From: Artocarpus heterophyllus
Taxonomy: Eukaryota; Streptophyta; Magnoliopsida; Rosales; Moraceae
Assembly: GCA_025403435.1 (NCBI GenBank)
Contig: CM046342.1
Location: forward strand, 18,561,596-18,625,595
Direction of reading: 5' to 3'
Length of the DNA stretch: 64,000 nucleotides
Shown here in pieces: positions 24,261-37,133 of the stretch; position 1 is the stretch's first letter, and every line of letters begins with the position of its first letter. Both the position numbers and the translations under genes were made by a program. Below the pieces are notes generated by a model. It was not told the DNA's origin and ran no database searches. It worked only from the letters and a program-made list of their open reading frames with translations.

Positions 24261-24503
24261 GGCTCCTTGCCAAGGTTCCCAAACTTGTTTTTGGTTCCAA
24301 GCTTGGAATTTTGACAGATTAATTTGGAATGAATACCTTTTTAATGGTACCTTTGCTCTTGTCTAGGCATGCTAGGATTCATGTATGATGAAAAACTTCT
24401 TAGTGTGGGGACATCTTGCCTTTGTACCAAGTAGGTTCAAATTTGGTAGAAAAAAAAAGCATTCCCATGTAGAAAGCTATACATTTGGTCTAGGCTCAGA
24501 GTC

Positions 24504-24508
24504 TTATT
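24504..24508. other. Target-site duplication of Copia copy C, left
   Basis: TTATT directly before TGTTAGACATG; the partner TTATT is at 54006-54010 directly after CCAACA. Confidence 0.9.
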
Positions 24509-24868
24509 TGTTAGACATGTATGTTCTAAGGAGTAAAAATGTAATAAGTTTTTGGAGACATTTTTATCAATAAAGAATTTATTCATTATTTATATACCAA
24601 ATCTTGTCCTCTTTACGTTCATATTTGTTAAATGTATGTTAACCAAACATTAGTCTGAGACTATCGGTCTAAACCTTAAGAATTGGGCATATGATAGATG
24701 GATTATGCGGGAGACACGATTCTTAAGGTGATGGTCTAAATCATACGATCCGCAATCGAGGGAATAAAGTTGGGCGTTTTATTCATGCAAAGATTGTTAT
24801 GTTGTCTATATCCCTTTTGGGAGATGGTTTGTCTTGACCATCGGATGAGGACTCCGTGAATAGAAACA
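24509..24868 (+). repeat. 5' LTR of copy C, first part
   Basis: Begins TGTTAGACATGTATG and matches the first 360 bases of the other LTRs. It breaks after GAATAGAAACA, where copy B entered. Confidence 0.9.
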
Positions 24869-25792
24869 TGTTGGAAACACAGTGCGCAGCGGAATTTTAA
24901 AAATTTTTCATCAAAGTAATTTCCAAAACACAACTTTGACATGCTACATGTATAAATTAGACTGATCTTACTAACCTTTCTGTGTGAAGAACCTCCGCAA
25001 CCTGTGTAGAGAAGTAATGTTCTAGAAAACCCTCAACCAACTGGTCTTTTTTGCTAGTTTCTATCCACAACCGGAGTGAGTATGGGCTCACACGTACAGC
25101 TCTTCCACCGGTGACTCTCCTTCCAACCAATAGAGAGAACCCAAAGCTAGTGTTCGTGATTTGTGAACAAAAGCTCTCAGGGAGTGTTTAGATGCTCACT
25201 AGAAGAGTATCACTCTTAATCTCTTAATTGATCTCTATTGATCTGAGTAAATCATGAGACTTACTCCCTTTTTATAGCTATTGGTCTAGGGGTCAGTCCT
25301 GATCAGATTAGGACTCCGTGAATAGAAACATGTTGGAAACACAATGCGCAGCGGAATTTTAAAAATTTTTCATCAAAGTAATTTCCAAAACACAAGTTTG
25401 ACATGCTACATGTATAAATTAGACTGATCTTACTAACCTTTCTGTGTGAAGAACCTCCGTAACCTGTGTAGAGAAGTAATGTTCTAGAAAACCCTCAACC
25501 AACTGGTCTTTTTTGCTATTTTCTATCCACAACCGGAGTGAGTGTGAGCTCACACGTACAGCTCTTCAACCGGTGACTCTCCTTCCAACCAATAGAGAGA
25601 ACCCAAACCTAGTGTTCGTGATTTGTGAACAAAAGCTCTCAGGGAGTGTTTAGATGCTCACTAGAAGAGTATCACTCTTAATCTCTTAATTGATCTCTAT
25701 TGATCTGAGTAAATCATGAGACTTACTCCCTTTTTATAGCTATTGGTCTAGGGGTCAGTCCTGATCGGATGAGGACTCCGTGAATAGAAACA
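24869..25792. repeat. Two extra tandem copies of the copy B / copy C junction, 462 bp each
   Basis: Units 24869-25330 and 25331-25792 each consist of about 440 bases of copy B's LTR terminus (from TGTTGGAAACACA) followed by about 20 bases of the target LTR (GGACTCCGTGAATAGAAACA). A third, genuine junction starts at 25793. The breakpoints lie where copy B's ATTAGG and the target's ATGAGG resemble each other. Confidence 0.88.
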
Positions 25793-27836
25793 TGTTGGAA
25801 ACACAGTGCGCAGCGGAATTTTAAAAATTTTTCATCAAAGTAATTTCCAAAACACAAGTTTGACATGCTACATGTATAAATTAGACTGATCTTACTAACC
25901 TTTCTGTGTGAAGAACCTCCGCAACCTGTGTAGAGAAGTAATGTTCTAGAAAACCCTCAACCAACTGGTCTTTTTTGCTATTTTCTATCCACAACCGGAG
26001 TGAGTGTGGGCTCACACGTACAGCTCTTCCACCGGTGACTCTCCTTCCAACCAATAGAGAGAACCCAAAGCTAGTGTTCGTGATTTGTGAACAAAAGCTC
26101 TCAGGGAGTGTTTAGATGCTCACTAGAAGAGTATCACTCTTAATCTCTTAATTGATCTCTATTGATCTGAGTAAATCATGAGACTTACTCCCTTTTTATA
26201 GCTATTGGTCCAGGGGTCAGTCCTGATCAGATTAGGTCTCAAAAACTCGAGACAGAATCAAAATCGGATCAATATCTGATAAGATTCGCGTGAAAACGTG
26301 TAATCTTATCGCTCGCTGATCGGCAGGGCAAACATCCTGATCGGTAGGCCGAACAGGCTCCATCGGTAGGCCGAACTCGTCATTCGGCAGGCCAAACTCC
26401 CGAGAAAAAATCTCCGCGAATCTTTCATTTTTCACCCGAGATTCTAAAGGATAAAGTCTCAGTTTTGATTCAAATAACCCAATAGAGAAGATATCTGATC
26501 AAAACAAACTTTATCAAGATAATCTTTAAGAAAATAAGTCAATTCACAATAATTCTACAAGTTTATCTTGATCTAATTTATCTAAAATTAAATCAACCAA
26601 TAAACAGACAAGAATAATCCGATCCTAATAATTCAACAAGTTTAGCTTAAATTAATTTTATTACAAAATTAATTCAACTGATAAATAGACATGAATTATT
26701 TGATTCTTACAAATTTTAAACCAATCTGATAAATCCGACATAAGTCACCAATTATTGAAAAAACACGCCGTGTCGTTACAGGATTTTGTGAGCTAGCAAA
26801 GGGGACCAAAATGGACCTACAAAGTTCAAGCTCATGATAATTATGAAACCCAATATCCTAGATATACATTTCACAATTATCAACTCCAGCGCTACTCCAC
26901 TAAAAGCCTAGAGCTGCACTATCGAACTTTATAGAATTCCGAAGCTCGTACAGTTAAGTCTCCATGACATATCATAGTGTATCATATCCCTATATGATAA
27001 TCCATAATCAGCTTAAGGACAAGTTCTGTCTTACCTTCTTGATTAATTTTATCTTACGTTCCATTGTCCCACCATTAGAAAACTAACCATCCAAAGATAG
27101 TATACCATTCGGTTACACCTATGTATCCAAATGGTTGAGCGCTCTAGTTTTCCAATTACAGGACAACGCATATAAGAGGATATCATTACTCCTAAAGAGG
27201 AGCTATGGATTCCATATCTATAAATAACAAGTCTACGCCATCAAGAGTCATGCCTCCAACGTACCAGCATGCATACCACTATTGAGATGTGGGAGTCATC
27301 CATTGGCACATCAAAAGACACAAGTCGAGACAACGAGCCCATTATTCATCTCAGGATTAAGATATAATACAAATAATTGTCTAAAGTGAATCGATTTGCC
27401 AAGACAGAATTATTAATCCAAATCAATTCACTTTATGTCCTGATCCAACACATCATCACCTATGACAACGTGCCAATGTTTCTATTTATGGAGTCCAACT
27501 CCGATGGTTAAGACAAACCATCTCCCAAAAGGGATATAGACAACATAACAACCTTTACATGAATAAAGCGCCCAACTTTATTCCCTCGATTGTGGATCAT
27601 ATGTTTTAGACCGTCACCTTAAGAATCGTGTCTTCCGTATAATCATCCCATCATATGCCCAATTCTTTAAGGTTTAGACCGATAGTCTCAGAGTACTGTT
27701 TGCTTATCATACATTCAACAAATATGAACGTAAAGAGGACAAGATTTGGTATATATAAATTAATAAATTCTTTATTGATAAAAATGTCTTCAAAAACATA
27801 TTATATTTTTACTCCTTAGGGTATACATGTCTAACA
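25793..27836 (-). repeat. 3' LTR of copy B
   Basis: 2044 bp. On the minus strand it starts TGTTAGACATGTATACCC and ends GTTTCCAACA. A TCGGCAGGCCGA-type cluster lies at about 26318-26396. Confidence 0.9.
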
Positions 27837-27850
27837 ATCTCCCACTTGCA

Positions 27851-30800
27851 CTAAGTGAGTAAATACAACAAATTTCGCATCCCCATAGCTTCCACATGCC
27901 TCTTGAAGACTCTCCCAGTAAGTGTCTTCATAAATGGATCAGCTAAATTGTCCTCTGACGCGATCTTGCACACCGTGACATGACCGCCCTCAACGAAGTC
28001 CTTTATCACATGATACTTCCGATCAATATGCTTATTCTTCTTCTGAAATCTTGGTTCCTTAGCATTAGCTACCACCGCACTGTTATCACAGTACAGTGAT
28101 ACCGCTTTATCCATACTAGGAACTACCTCAAGATCCTCAAGGAACTTACGGAGCCACACTGCTTCTTTCGAAGCATCACTAGCCGCCACATACTCGGCCT
28201 CCATCGTTGAATCCAAAGTGCAATATTGCTTCGCACTTCTCCAACTGATGGCACTGCCGCCCAGAGTAAACACAAACCCCGAAGTCGATTTCCTAGAATC
28301 CAGACAGGATTGAAAATCCGAGTCAGTGTATCCTAGAGGAGTTAAGTCCTCACCCGAATACACAAGCATATACCCTCGAGTCCTTCTCAGGTACTTGAAA
28401 ATATGCTTTACCGCAACCCAATGGTTCGGTCCTGGATCTGCCTAAAATCGACTTACAATCCCAATCGCATAGCTAATATCCGGTCGTGTGCAAAGCATGG
28501 CATACATGAGACTACCCACTACCGAAGCATAAGGCACCTTCTTCATGTATTCTCTTTCTTCATAAGACTTTGGAGAGTCTTTCTTAGAAAGAGTAATACC
28601 AGACCTAGATGGTTGCCCACCTTTCTTGGAATCCTGCATTGTAAACCTCCTGAGAATTTTATCTATGTAGCTGGCTTGTGACAAAGCTATCATTTTGTTC
28701 TTCCTATCTCGAAAAATCTGGATACCGAGAACAAAATTAGCCTCACCCAAGTCCTTCATGTCAAACTGCTTGGTCAACCATAATTTGACCACAACGTCAT
28801 TGTCAATTAGCAGAATGTCATCTACATAGAGCAATAGAAAAACCACATTCCCATCCTTAATGTGTTTGTAAACACATGGTTCATCCACATTTTGTGAGAA
28901 CCCATAAGTCTTGGTCACTTGATCAAATCTTATGTTCCAAGAACGGGATGCCTGCTTAAGTCCATAAATTGACTTTAGTAGCTTACAAACCTTACCCTCT
29001 TGACCTGCGACCTTGAACCCGTCTGGTTGTACCATATAAATGGACTCATCAAGATAGCCCTTTAGAAAAGCCGTCTTGACATCCATCTGCCAAATCTCGT
29101 AGTCGAGAGCGGCAGCTATGGACAAGAGAATCCGGATGGACTTAAGAATGGCTACAGGCGAAAGGGTTTCCTCATAATTGATTCCTTCCTTTTGTGTATA
29201 ACCCTTAGCTACTAGTCTAGCCTTAAAGGTTTCGACCTTTCCATCCACTCCCCTTTTCCTCTTGTAGATCCACTCACACCCTATGGGTTTTACCCCTTCG
29301 GGAAGATCCACAAGCTCCCAGACCCGATTAGTCTCCATAGACTTCATCTCTATGTTCATGGCCTCTATCCAGAGTCTTGAATCAACATCCTCCATAGCTT
29401 CTGCGTAAGTATAAGGATCCCTATCATGTTCATCCGGTTCAGCCAAGAAGACCTCCCCATTGAACATATACCTCTCAGGCTGACGCCCGATCCTCCCACT
29501 ACGCCGAAGCCCCTGAGGTTGCTGTTCAGGTTTGTTTGGTTTTTCTACATCGATCGGAATGGTTTCGTTCGAAACCTCTGAAGTGAACGGATCACCCCTT
29601 AACTCCTCAAGCACCACTTTGCTTTGAGGTTTAAAGTTGTCCATGTAACTCTCCTCAAGAAAAGTTGCATTAGTTGAAACCACGACTTTATTTTCCTTTG
29701 GGTTATAAAAATAACCTCCTTTAGTCCCTTTTGGATATCCTACAAACACGCAAACTTCCGAACGCGCTTCCAACTTATTCATATCCTTAAACAGGACATG
29801 AGCCGGATATCCCCATATGCGAATATGGTTTAAGGATGTCTTCCTTCTTGTCCACAACTCATGAGGAGTTTTAGGGACCGATTTTGAAGGCACATTGTTC
29901 AAAAGATAACATGCAGTTTGTAGTGCATATCCCCAAAAGGATAAAGGCAATGATGAATAACTCATCATGGACCTAATCATGTCCAACAAAGTCCTATTTC
30001 TTCTCTCCGCTACGTCATTCTACTGCGGAGTGCCCGACGCAGTTAAATGGGATAAAATCCCATTTTCTAACAAGTGTCCTAAGAACTCATCAGAAAGGTA
30101 TTCCCCACCTCGATTGGATCGACGTGCCTTTATGGGTCTACCCAATTGCTTTTTCACTTCAGCCCGCAACTCCCTGAACTTGTCAAAAGTTTCGCTTTTG
30201 TGGTGTATTAGGTACACATACCTATATCTTGAGTAATCATCAATAAAAGTGACGAAGTACTCATACCCTCCTCGTGCCCGGATGTTCATCGGTCCGCAAA
30301 CATCACTATGCACAAGTTCTAAAACCCCTTCGGCCCTATTGCCCTTAGACCCGTATGGTCTTTTGGTCATTTTACCCTCCAAACAAGATTCACATTGTGG
30401 TATAGATTCCACCTTTAAGTGACTTAAAGGTCCATCCCTTACCAACCTTTGAATCCTATTCAAGTTAATATGACTAAGGCGCAAATGCCAAAGATAAGTT
30501 GTATTTGAGTGAGAAGTTTTAAGTCTTTTAGAGTCATTATCATTTATCTCAACATTAAGCAATAAGTCCATCTTAGGTTTGATAAAATATAGATTATTTT
30601 GCATCCATCCAGAACAGATAAAAGATTTGTTTTTACGAATCACCACTTTTTCATTAAAAGATACCACGTAGGAGTCTTTAAATAAAGAAGATACAGAAAT
30701 TAAATTCTTTTTAAATTTAGGAACATAAAAACAATCCCGCAAAATTAAATTCCTATAATTATCAAAGTAAAGATGGACATCTCCCACTGCTTCCGCCGAG

Positions 30801-31792
30801 ACCAAGGATCCATCGCCCATCCGAAGCGTTAAGTCTTCACACAGCAGACTTCTCGTTTCTTTGAATCCCTGTAGAGAAACACAAACATGATTAGTTGCAC
30901 CGGAATATATGACCCAGATGTCACTAGATTCCTCAACCAAACAAGTTTCTAAATACAGAAGATCACACCTACCTCCTTTGGAAAGGAAGTCCTTGCAATG
31001 CTTCTTAATATGCCCGACCTTTCCACAGAAGAAGCACTTAAGCTTCTTTGGGTTCTTCTTCTTCTTCTTCTTGCTTTTGGTAGCAGCAGGAATAGAAGAC
31101 TTCTCGTTCTTGGTCCGTTGCTTCTTTGCATTCCCTGAGTTAGGATTGGAACCAGAAGCAGCTACCATGTTGGCCTCACCACCCGCAGGAGACTCCCTGA
31201 TCAGCAGTTCAAACTCCTGTAACTGTTTCATCAGTTCTGTCAATGTCATATCCCGTCTATTGCTCAAATTAAAAGTAGCTCTAAACGGAATGAATTCCTT
31301 AGACAGGGTCTCAAAGACCATAGTCATCTGAGTTTCAGCATCGATGTCGGCTCCATTGGTTTGAGCCTCAGCGAGGTAACCCATGACCAACATCATGTGC
31401 TCCTTTACAGATGTCCCCGGTCTCTATCTACAGTTTAAGAGTTTTCGAAGCGCCCCTTGCCTCTTTGTTATGGCATGGCCTCTAAACATATCCTCAAGAT
31501 TATCCAAGATCTACTTCGCAGTCTTATAATCCTGATGTTGAGCCTACAGCACATTGTTCATGCTGGCCATAACATAGCAGCGGGCCTGATCATTAGCATC
31601 TTTCCAACAATCGTACACTTGGAATTGCTCATTAGATGAGTCTCCCATAGGCTCGGGAGGACAAGGGGTTGTCAGTACATATTTCAATTTCTCAAAGGAC
31701 AGGACAATATCCAGGTTTTGTTTCCAATCGTTATAATTCTCACCGGTTAATTGGTTTTTGTCAAGTATCGAAGATAAAGCTTTTTTAGACAT
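27851..31792 (-). pseudogene. Copia gag-pol polyprotein, copy B, nearly intact
   Basis: Start codon at 31790-31792, stop at 27851-27853. Open stretches are 31544-31792, 30020-31396, 28442-29989 and 27851-28369. The breaks I see are single nonsense changes: TAG at 31544-31546, 31511-31513, 31424-31426, about 30017 and 28442-28444, each explainable as CAG/CAA to TAG. Zinc knuckle CFFCGKVGHIKKHC (30992-31039) is intact. The protease triad is changed from DSG to YSG. Integrase zinc and catalytic regions lie at about 29900-30480. The RT box YVDD (28817-28828) is intact, and RNase H fills 27900-28360. The frame is otherwise continuous, so this is the youngest-looking of the three copies. Confidence 0.93.
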
Positions 31793-33417
31793 TTTCAATC
31801 TACAATAAAGAATCATATACCAAACATAAGCAAACAAATAATAATAGTTTAGTAAGATAACACAATCATGTAAAATCATACAAATGTATTTATGTGTCAA
31901 AACCTTGAAAATATCACAATCTTACAACGATAATTCCCAACTCAGAATTCAACAAGCTCCTAGGGGAGTCATGCCAAATTCAATCAGGAACACAGATCCC
32001 CTCCTGATTAATATATGCCATCCAGGACCCGTATGATCCAGGATATATTAATAATCGTTTCTTTGGCCATTAATTTTATTAACAGAGCTCCTAGGGGAGG
32101 TTAATAATAAAATTAACGTGAGTGTATAACCATCGTTTTAATATTTTATCCATGATTTATAATCACCACCTAGGGGTGTGCAACCATAAATCATACTAAA
32201 ATATCTTATCCTTTCAGAGATCCAATCTGGTACATGATAGAAATCCCTTCCTAGGGGTCGGGACCATCATGTTCTGCCTATGGACCAACGATGGAGGCCT
32301 TAGGTTCTCTCTTCGAAAACCTTCTCCCACTCAATCTTTTGAAGTCAAGGTTTTATTTTAAAATTATGCATGAAAAATTTTAATATGAGCGGCACTCCCT
32401 ATTCTATATGACATGTTATCAGTATACATGGCAAATCATATTATAATGTAGACAAGCAAAGCAATTATGCAAAGCTACAAGCAAAATAATAATAACCGTA
32501 ATATTATGGTTCCACCCTAGAGAATAGAAAACTAAGATTACAAGAGAATAATCGAGACATTTATTGATTCTTCATCCTTGAATCCTCAAGCTGTATCATT
32601 CTTCATGCAATTCCCTTTTTCAAGTCTTCAATCCCGTATGAATCAAACACATCATATTTCCGGTCATATCCAATTTTAATGTTTCTCAAAATCGTCTTAA
32701 AAATAAAATTAAAACTACACTGCAAAAATTGCACCTTTTCTAGAAATTTTCCAACTCTTGGTGACCGATCTGGGTGATCGGCCTGCCGGTCATGCTTCAT
32801 CGGCCTGCCGATCTCTAAGATCGGCCTACCGACCCATGAAAGTTTGTCCTATCGGTAGAGCACCCCAATTTCTGCCCCACTGTCGGCTTGCCGAACCACA
32901 CGTCCGGCCTGCCAATCTGTGATGTCTGGCATGCCGACCGAGCAGAAATCCCATATTCCAGAAAATATAATTTTAATGCAATTCATCAATTTTATTTTCA
33001 ACAATTCAAAAACATAAATTAGAGACTCAGGAAATACCGGGGGGGCCATCATCATTCTTCTAGATCCGTCTTCTCCAAATAATTATTTACTTACAAAATT
33101 TTACAAATTTAAAATAAATAATAATTCCTAGACGAAGATGATAGTCCGCCATCTAATTACATGAAAAACCTAGATACATATTCTAACCTCTAAGGAACCA
33201 TAACCTGTATTAATTAATTAATAAATAATTAAACAATGATTTAATCAACCATAATTAATTAATAAACATTCACCACATAATCCATGACAACATATATATT
33301 ATATAGAAACCTAGAGTGCCATCTCTCTATAAAATTCAATTCAAGCATAGGAGAGATTAAGATCACAAAATTTATGCATATAACATGATCACAAACTTGT
33401 AAATTTATGTAAAAAAT
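31793..33417 (-). other. Untranslated leader of copy B
   Basis: Contains the four CCCCTAGG motifs (plus-strand CCTAGGGG at 31959, 32090, 32169 and 32250) and the TCGGCxxGCCGA cluster at about 32766-32942. No coding seen. Confidence 0.75.
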
Positions 33418-33433
33418 ATGGCTCTGATACCAA
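33418..33433 (-). other. Primer binding site, initiator Met tRNA (copy B)
   Basis: Minus-strand TTGGTATCAGAGCCAT next to the LTR end; the complete consensus is retained. Confidence 0.85.
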
Positions 33434-33434
33434 T

Positions 33435-35456
33435 TGATTGAAACACGGTGCGCAACGGAATTTTAAAAATTTTTCATCAAAGTAATTTCGAAAACACAAG
33501 TTTGACATGCTACATGTATAAATTAGACTGATCTTACTAACCTTCTGTGTGAAGAACCTCCGCAGCATGTGTAGAGAAGTAACGTTCCAAAAGAGCCTCA
33601 ACCAACTGGTCTTCTTTGCTATTCTCTATCCACAACTGGAGTGAGTGTGGGCTCACACGTACAGCTCTTCCATCGGTGACTCTCCTTCCAACCAATAGAG
33701 AGAACCCAAAGCTAGTGTTCATGATTTGTGAACAAAAGCTCTCAGGGAGTTTTCAGATGCTCACTAGAAGAGTATCACTCTTAATCTCTTAATTGATCTC
33801 TATTGATATGAGTAAATCATGAGACTTACTCCCTTTTTATAGCTATTGGTTCAGGGGTCAGTCCTTATCAGATTAGGTCTCAAAAACTCGAAAAAGAATC
33901 AAATTCGGATCAATATCTGATAAGATCCACGTGAAAATGCGTAATCTTATCGCTCGCTGATCAGCAGGCCGAACAGGCTCCATCGACAGGCCAAACTCGT
34001 CATTCAGCAGGCCAAACTCCCGAGAAAAAATCTCTGTGAATCTTTTATTTTTCACCCGAGATTCTAAAGGATAAAGTCTCAGTTTTGATTCAAATAACCC
34101 AATAGAGAAGATATCTGATCAAAACAAACTTTATCAAGATAATCTCTAAGAAAATAAGTCAATTCACAATAATTTTACAAGTTTATCTTGATCTAATTTA
34201 TCCAAAATTAAATCAACCGATAAACAGACAAGAATTATCCGATCCTAATAATTCAATAAGTTTATCTTAAATTAATTTTATTACAAAATTAATTCAACCG
34301 ATAAACAGACATGAATTATTTGATTCTTACAAATTTTAAACCAATATGATAAATCCGACATAAGTCACCAATTATTGGAAAAACACGCCGTGTCGTTACA
34401 GGATTTTGTGAGCTAGCAAAGGGGACCAAAATAGACCTACAAAGTTCAAGCTCATGATAATTATGAAACCCAATATCCCAGATATACATTTCACAATTAT
34501 CAACTCCAGCGCTACTCCACTAAAAGCCTGGAGCTGCACTCTCAAACTTTATAGAATTACGAAGCTCGTACAGCTAAGTCTCCATGACATATCATAGTGT
34601 ATCGTATCCCCATATGATACTCCATAATCAGCTTAAGGACAAGTTCTGTCTTACCTTCCTGATTAATTTTATCTTACGTTCCATTGTCTCACCATTAAAA
34701 AACTTACCATCCAAAGATAGTATACCATTCGGTTACACCTATGTATCCAAATGGTTGAGCACTCCAGTTTTCCAATTACAGGACAACGCATATAAGAGGA
34801 TATCATTACTCCTAAAGAGTAGCTATGGATTCCATATCTATGAATAACAAGTCTACGCCATCAAGAGTCATGCCTCCAACGTACCGGCATGCATACCAAT
34901 ATTGAGATGTGGGAGTCACCCATTGGCACATCAAAAGACACAAGTCGAGACAACGGGCCCATTATTCATCTCGGGATTAAGATATAATACAAATGATTGT
35001 CTAAAGTGAATTGATTTGCTAAGACAGAATTATTAATCCAAATCAATTCACTTTATGTCCCAATCCAACACATCATCACCTATGACAACGTGCCAATGTT
35101 TCTGTTCATGGAGTCCAACTCCGATGGTCAAGACAAACCATCTCCCAAAAGGGATATAGACAACATAACAATCTTTACATGAATAAAGAGCCCAACTTTA
35201 TTCCCTCGATTGCGGATCATATGTTTTAGATCGTCACCTTAAGAATCGTGTCTTTTACATAATCATCCCATCATATGCCCAATTCTTTAAGGTTTAGACC
35301 GATAGTCTTAGACTACTGTTTGCTTATCATACATTCAACAAATATGAACGTAAAGAGGGCAAGATTTGGTATATATAAATTAATAAATTCTTTATTGATA
35401 AAAATATCTCGAAAAACATATTACATTTTTACTCCTTAGGGCATACATGCCTAACA
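33435..35456 (-). repeat. 5' LTR of copy B
   Basis: 2022 bp. On the minus strand it starts TGTTAGGCATGTATGCCC and ends GTTTCAATCA, so the terminal motif is slightly altered from CCAACA. It includes a shortened TCGGC-type cluster at about 33958-34014. Confidence 0.9.
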
Positions 35457-35461
35457 AAACA

Positions 35462-37133
35462 TTGACACGTTGTCATAAGTGACGATGTGTTGGATCAGGA
35501 CATAAAGTGAATTAATTTGGATTACTAATTTTGTCTCGGCAAATCGATTCACTTTAGACAATCATTTGTGTTGTATCTTAATCCTGAGATGAATAGTGGG
35601 CCCGTTGTCTTGACTTGTGTCTTTTGATGTACCAAAGGGTGACACCTACATCTTAATAGTGGTATGCATGCCGGTATATTAGAGGCATAACTCTTGATAG
35701 CGTAGACCTATTATTCATAGATATGAAATCCATAGCTCCTCTTTAGGAGTAATGATATCCTCTTATATGCGTTATCCTGTAATTGAAAAACTGGAGCACT
35801 CAATAATTTGGATACATAGGTGTAACCGAATGGTGTACTGTCTTTGGATGGTAAGTTTTCTAATGGTGAGATAATAGAACGTAAGATAAAAATAATCGGG
35901 AAGGTAAGATAGAACTTGTCCTTAAGCCGATTATGGATTATCATATGGGGATACGATACACTATGATATGTCATGGAGACTTAGCTATACGAGCTTCATA
36001 ATTCTATGTAGTTCGGGAGTGCAGCTCCAAGCTTTTAGTGGAGTAGCGTTGGAGTTGATAATTATGAAATATATATCTATGATATTGAGTTTCATAATTA
36101 TCGGGAGCTTGAACTATAGGTCCATTTGGTCCCCTTTGATAGCTCACAACATCCTGTAACGACACGGCGTGCTTTTTCAATAATTGGTGACTTGTGTTAG
36201 ATTTATCAAATTGGTTAAAATTTGGAAGAATTAAATAATTCATGTCTGTTTATCAATTGAGTTAATTTTGTAAGAAATTAATTCAAGATAAACTTATTGA
36301 ATTATTGGGATCGGATAATTCCTGTCTGTTTATCGGTTGATTTAATTTTGGATAAATGAGATCAAGATAAACTTGTAGAATTATTGAAAATTGATTTATT
36401 TTCTTAGAGATTATCTAGATAAAGTTTCTTTGATCAGATAACTTCTCTATTGGGTTATTTGAATTAAAATCGAGACTTTATCCTATAGAATCTCGGGTAG
36501 AAAATAAAAGATTCGTGAGATTTTTTATTAAACAGTTCGGCCTGTAGATGGACGTGTTTGGCCTACCGATGGGACCTATTCGGCCTACCGATCAAGTAGT
36601 TTGGCCTACCGATCAGCGAAAGATAAGATCACGCATATCCACGTGAATCTTATCAGATATTGATCTGAATTTGATTCTGATATGAATTTTGAGACCTAAT
36701 TTGATGAGGACTGACCCTAGGACCAACCTCTATAAATAGGGAGTGATTCTCACAAGTTACTCAGATCAATTGAGAGATTAAGAGTGATGCTCTGCTAAGT
36801 GAGAATCTTAAAAACTCCCTGAGTGCTTTTTGTTCACAAATCACGAACACTTGCTTTGGGTTCTCTCGATTGGTTGGAAGGAGAGTCACTGGTGTAAGAG
36901 CTGTACGTGTGAGCCCACACTCACTCCGGTCATGGATAGAGAATAGCAAAAAAGACCAGTTGGTTGAGGCTCTTCTGGAATGTTATTTCTCTTCACAGAT
37001 TACGAGAGGTTCTTCAACATAAAAAGGTTAGTAAGATCTGGTTAATTTATGCATATAGCATGTCAAACTTGTGTTTTGAAAATTACTCTGATGAAAAAAT
37101 TTTAAAATTCTGCTGCACACTATTTTTCCAACA
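35462..37133 (+). repeat. 5' LTR of copy C, second part
   Basis: Continues the LTR begun at 24509 after the copy B insertion and ends TATTTTTCCAACA. TATA box TATAAATAGG at 36731-36740. TCGGC-type cluster at about 36533-36616. Confidence 0.9.

Larger units (their letters stand above)
25793..35456 (-). mobile_element. Ty1/Copia retrotransposon, copy B, best preserved
   Basis: Minus-strand element with LTRs 25793-27836 and 33435-35456. The target duplication AAACA is at 25788-25792 on the left and 35457-35461 on the right. The primer site on the minus strand (TTGGTATCAGAGCCAT, 33418-33433) is intact. It belongs to the same family as copies A and C. Confidence 0.93.

Noticed and set aside
25793..27836. 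Reading the three 462-bp units as three separate element insertions
   Set aside because: Only the third leads into a complete LTR and coding region, and each extra unit ends with the same target bases, so local tandem duplication is simpler.
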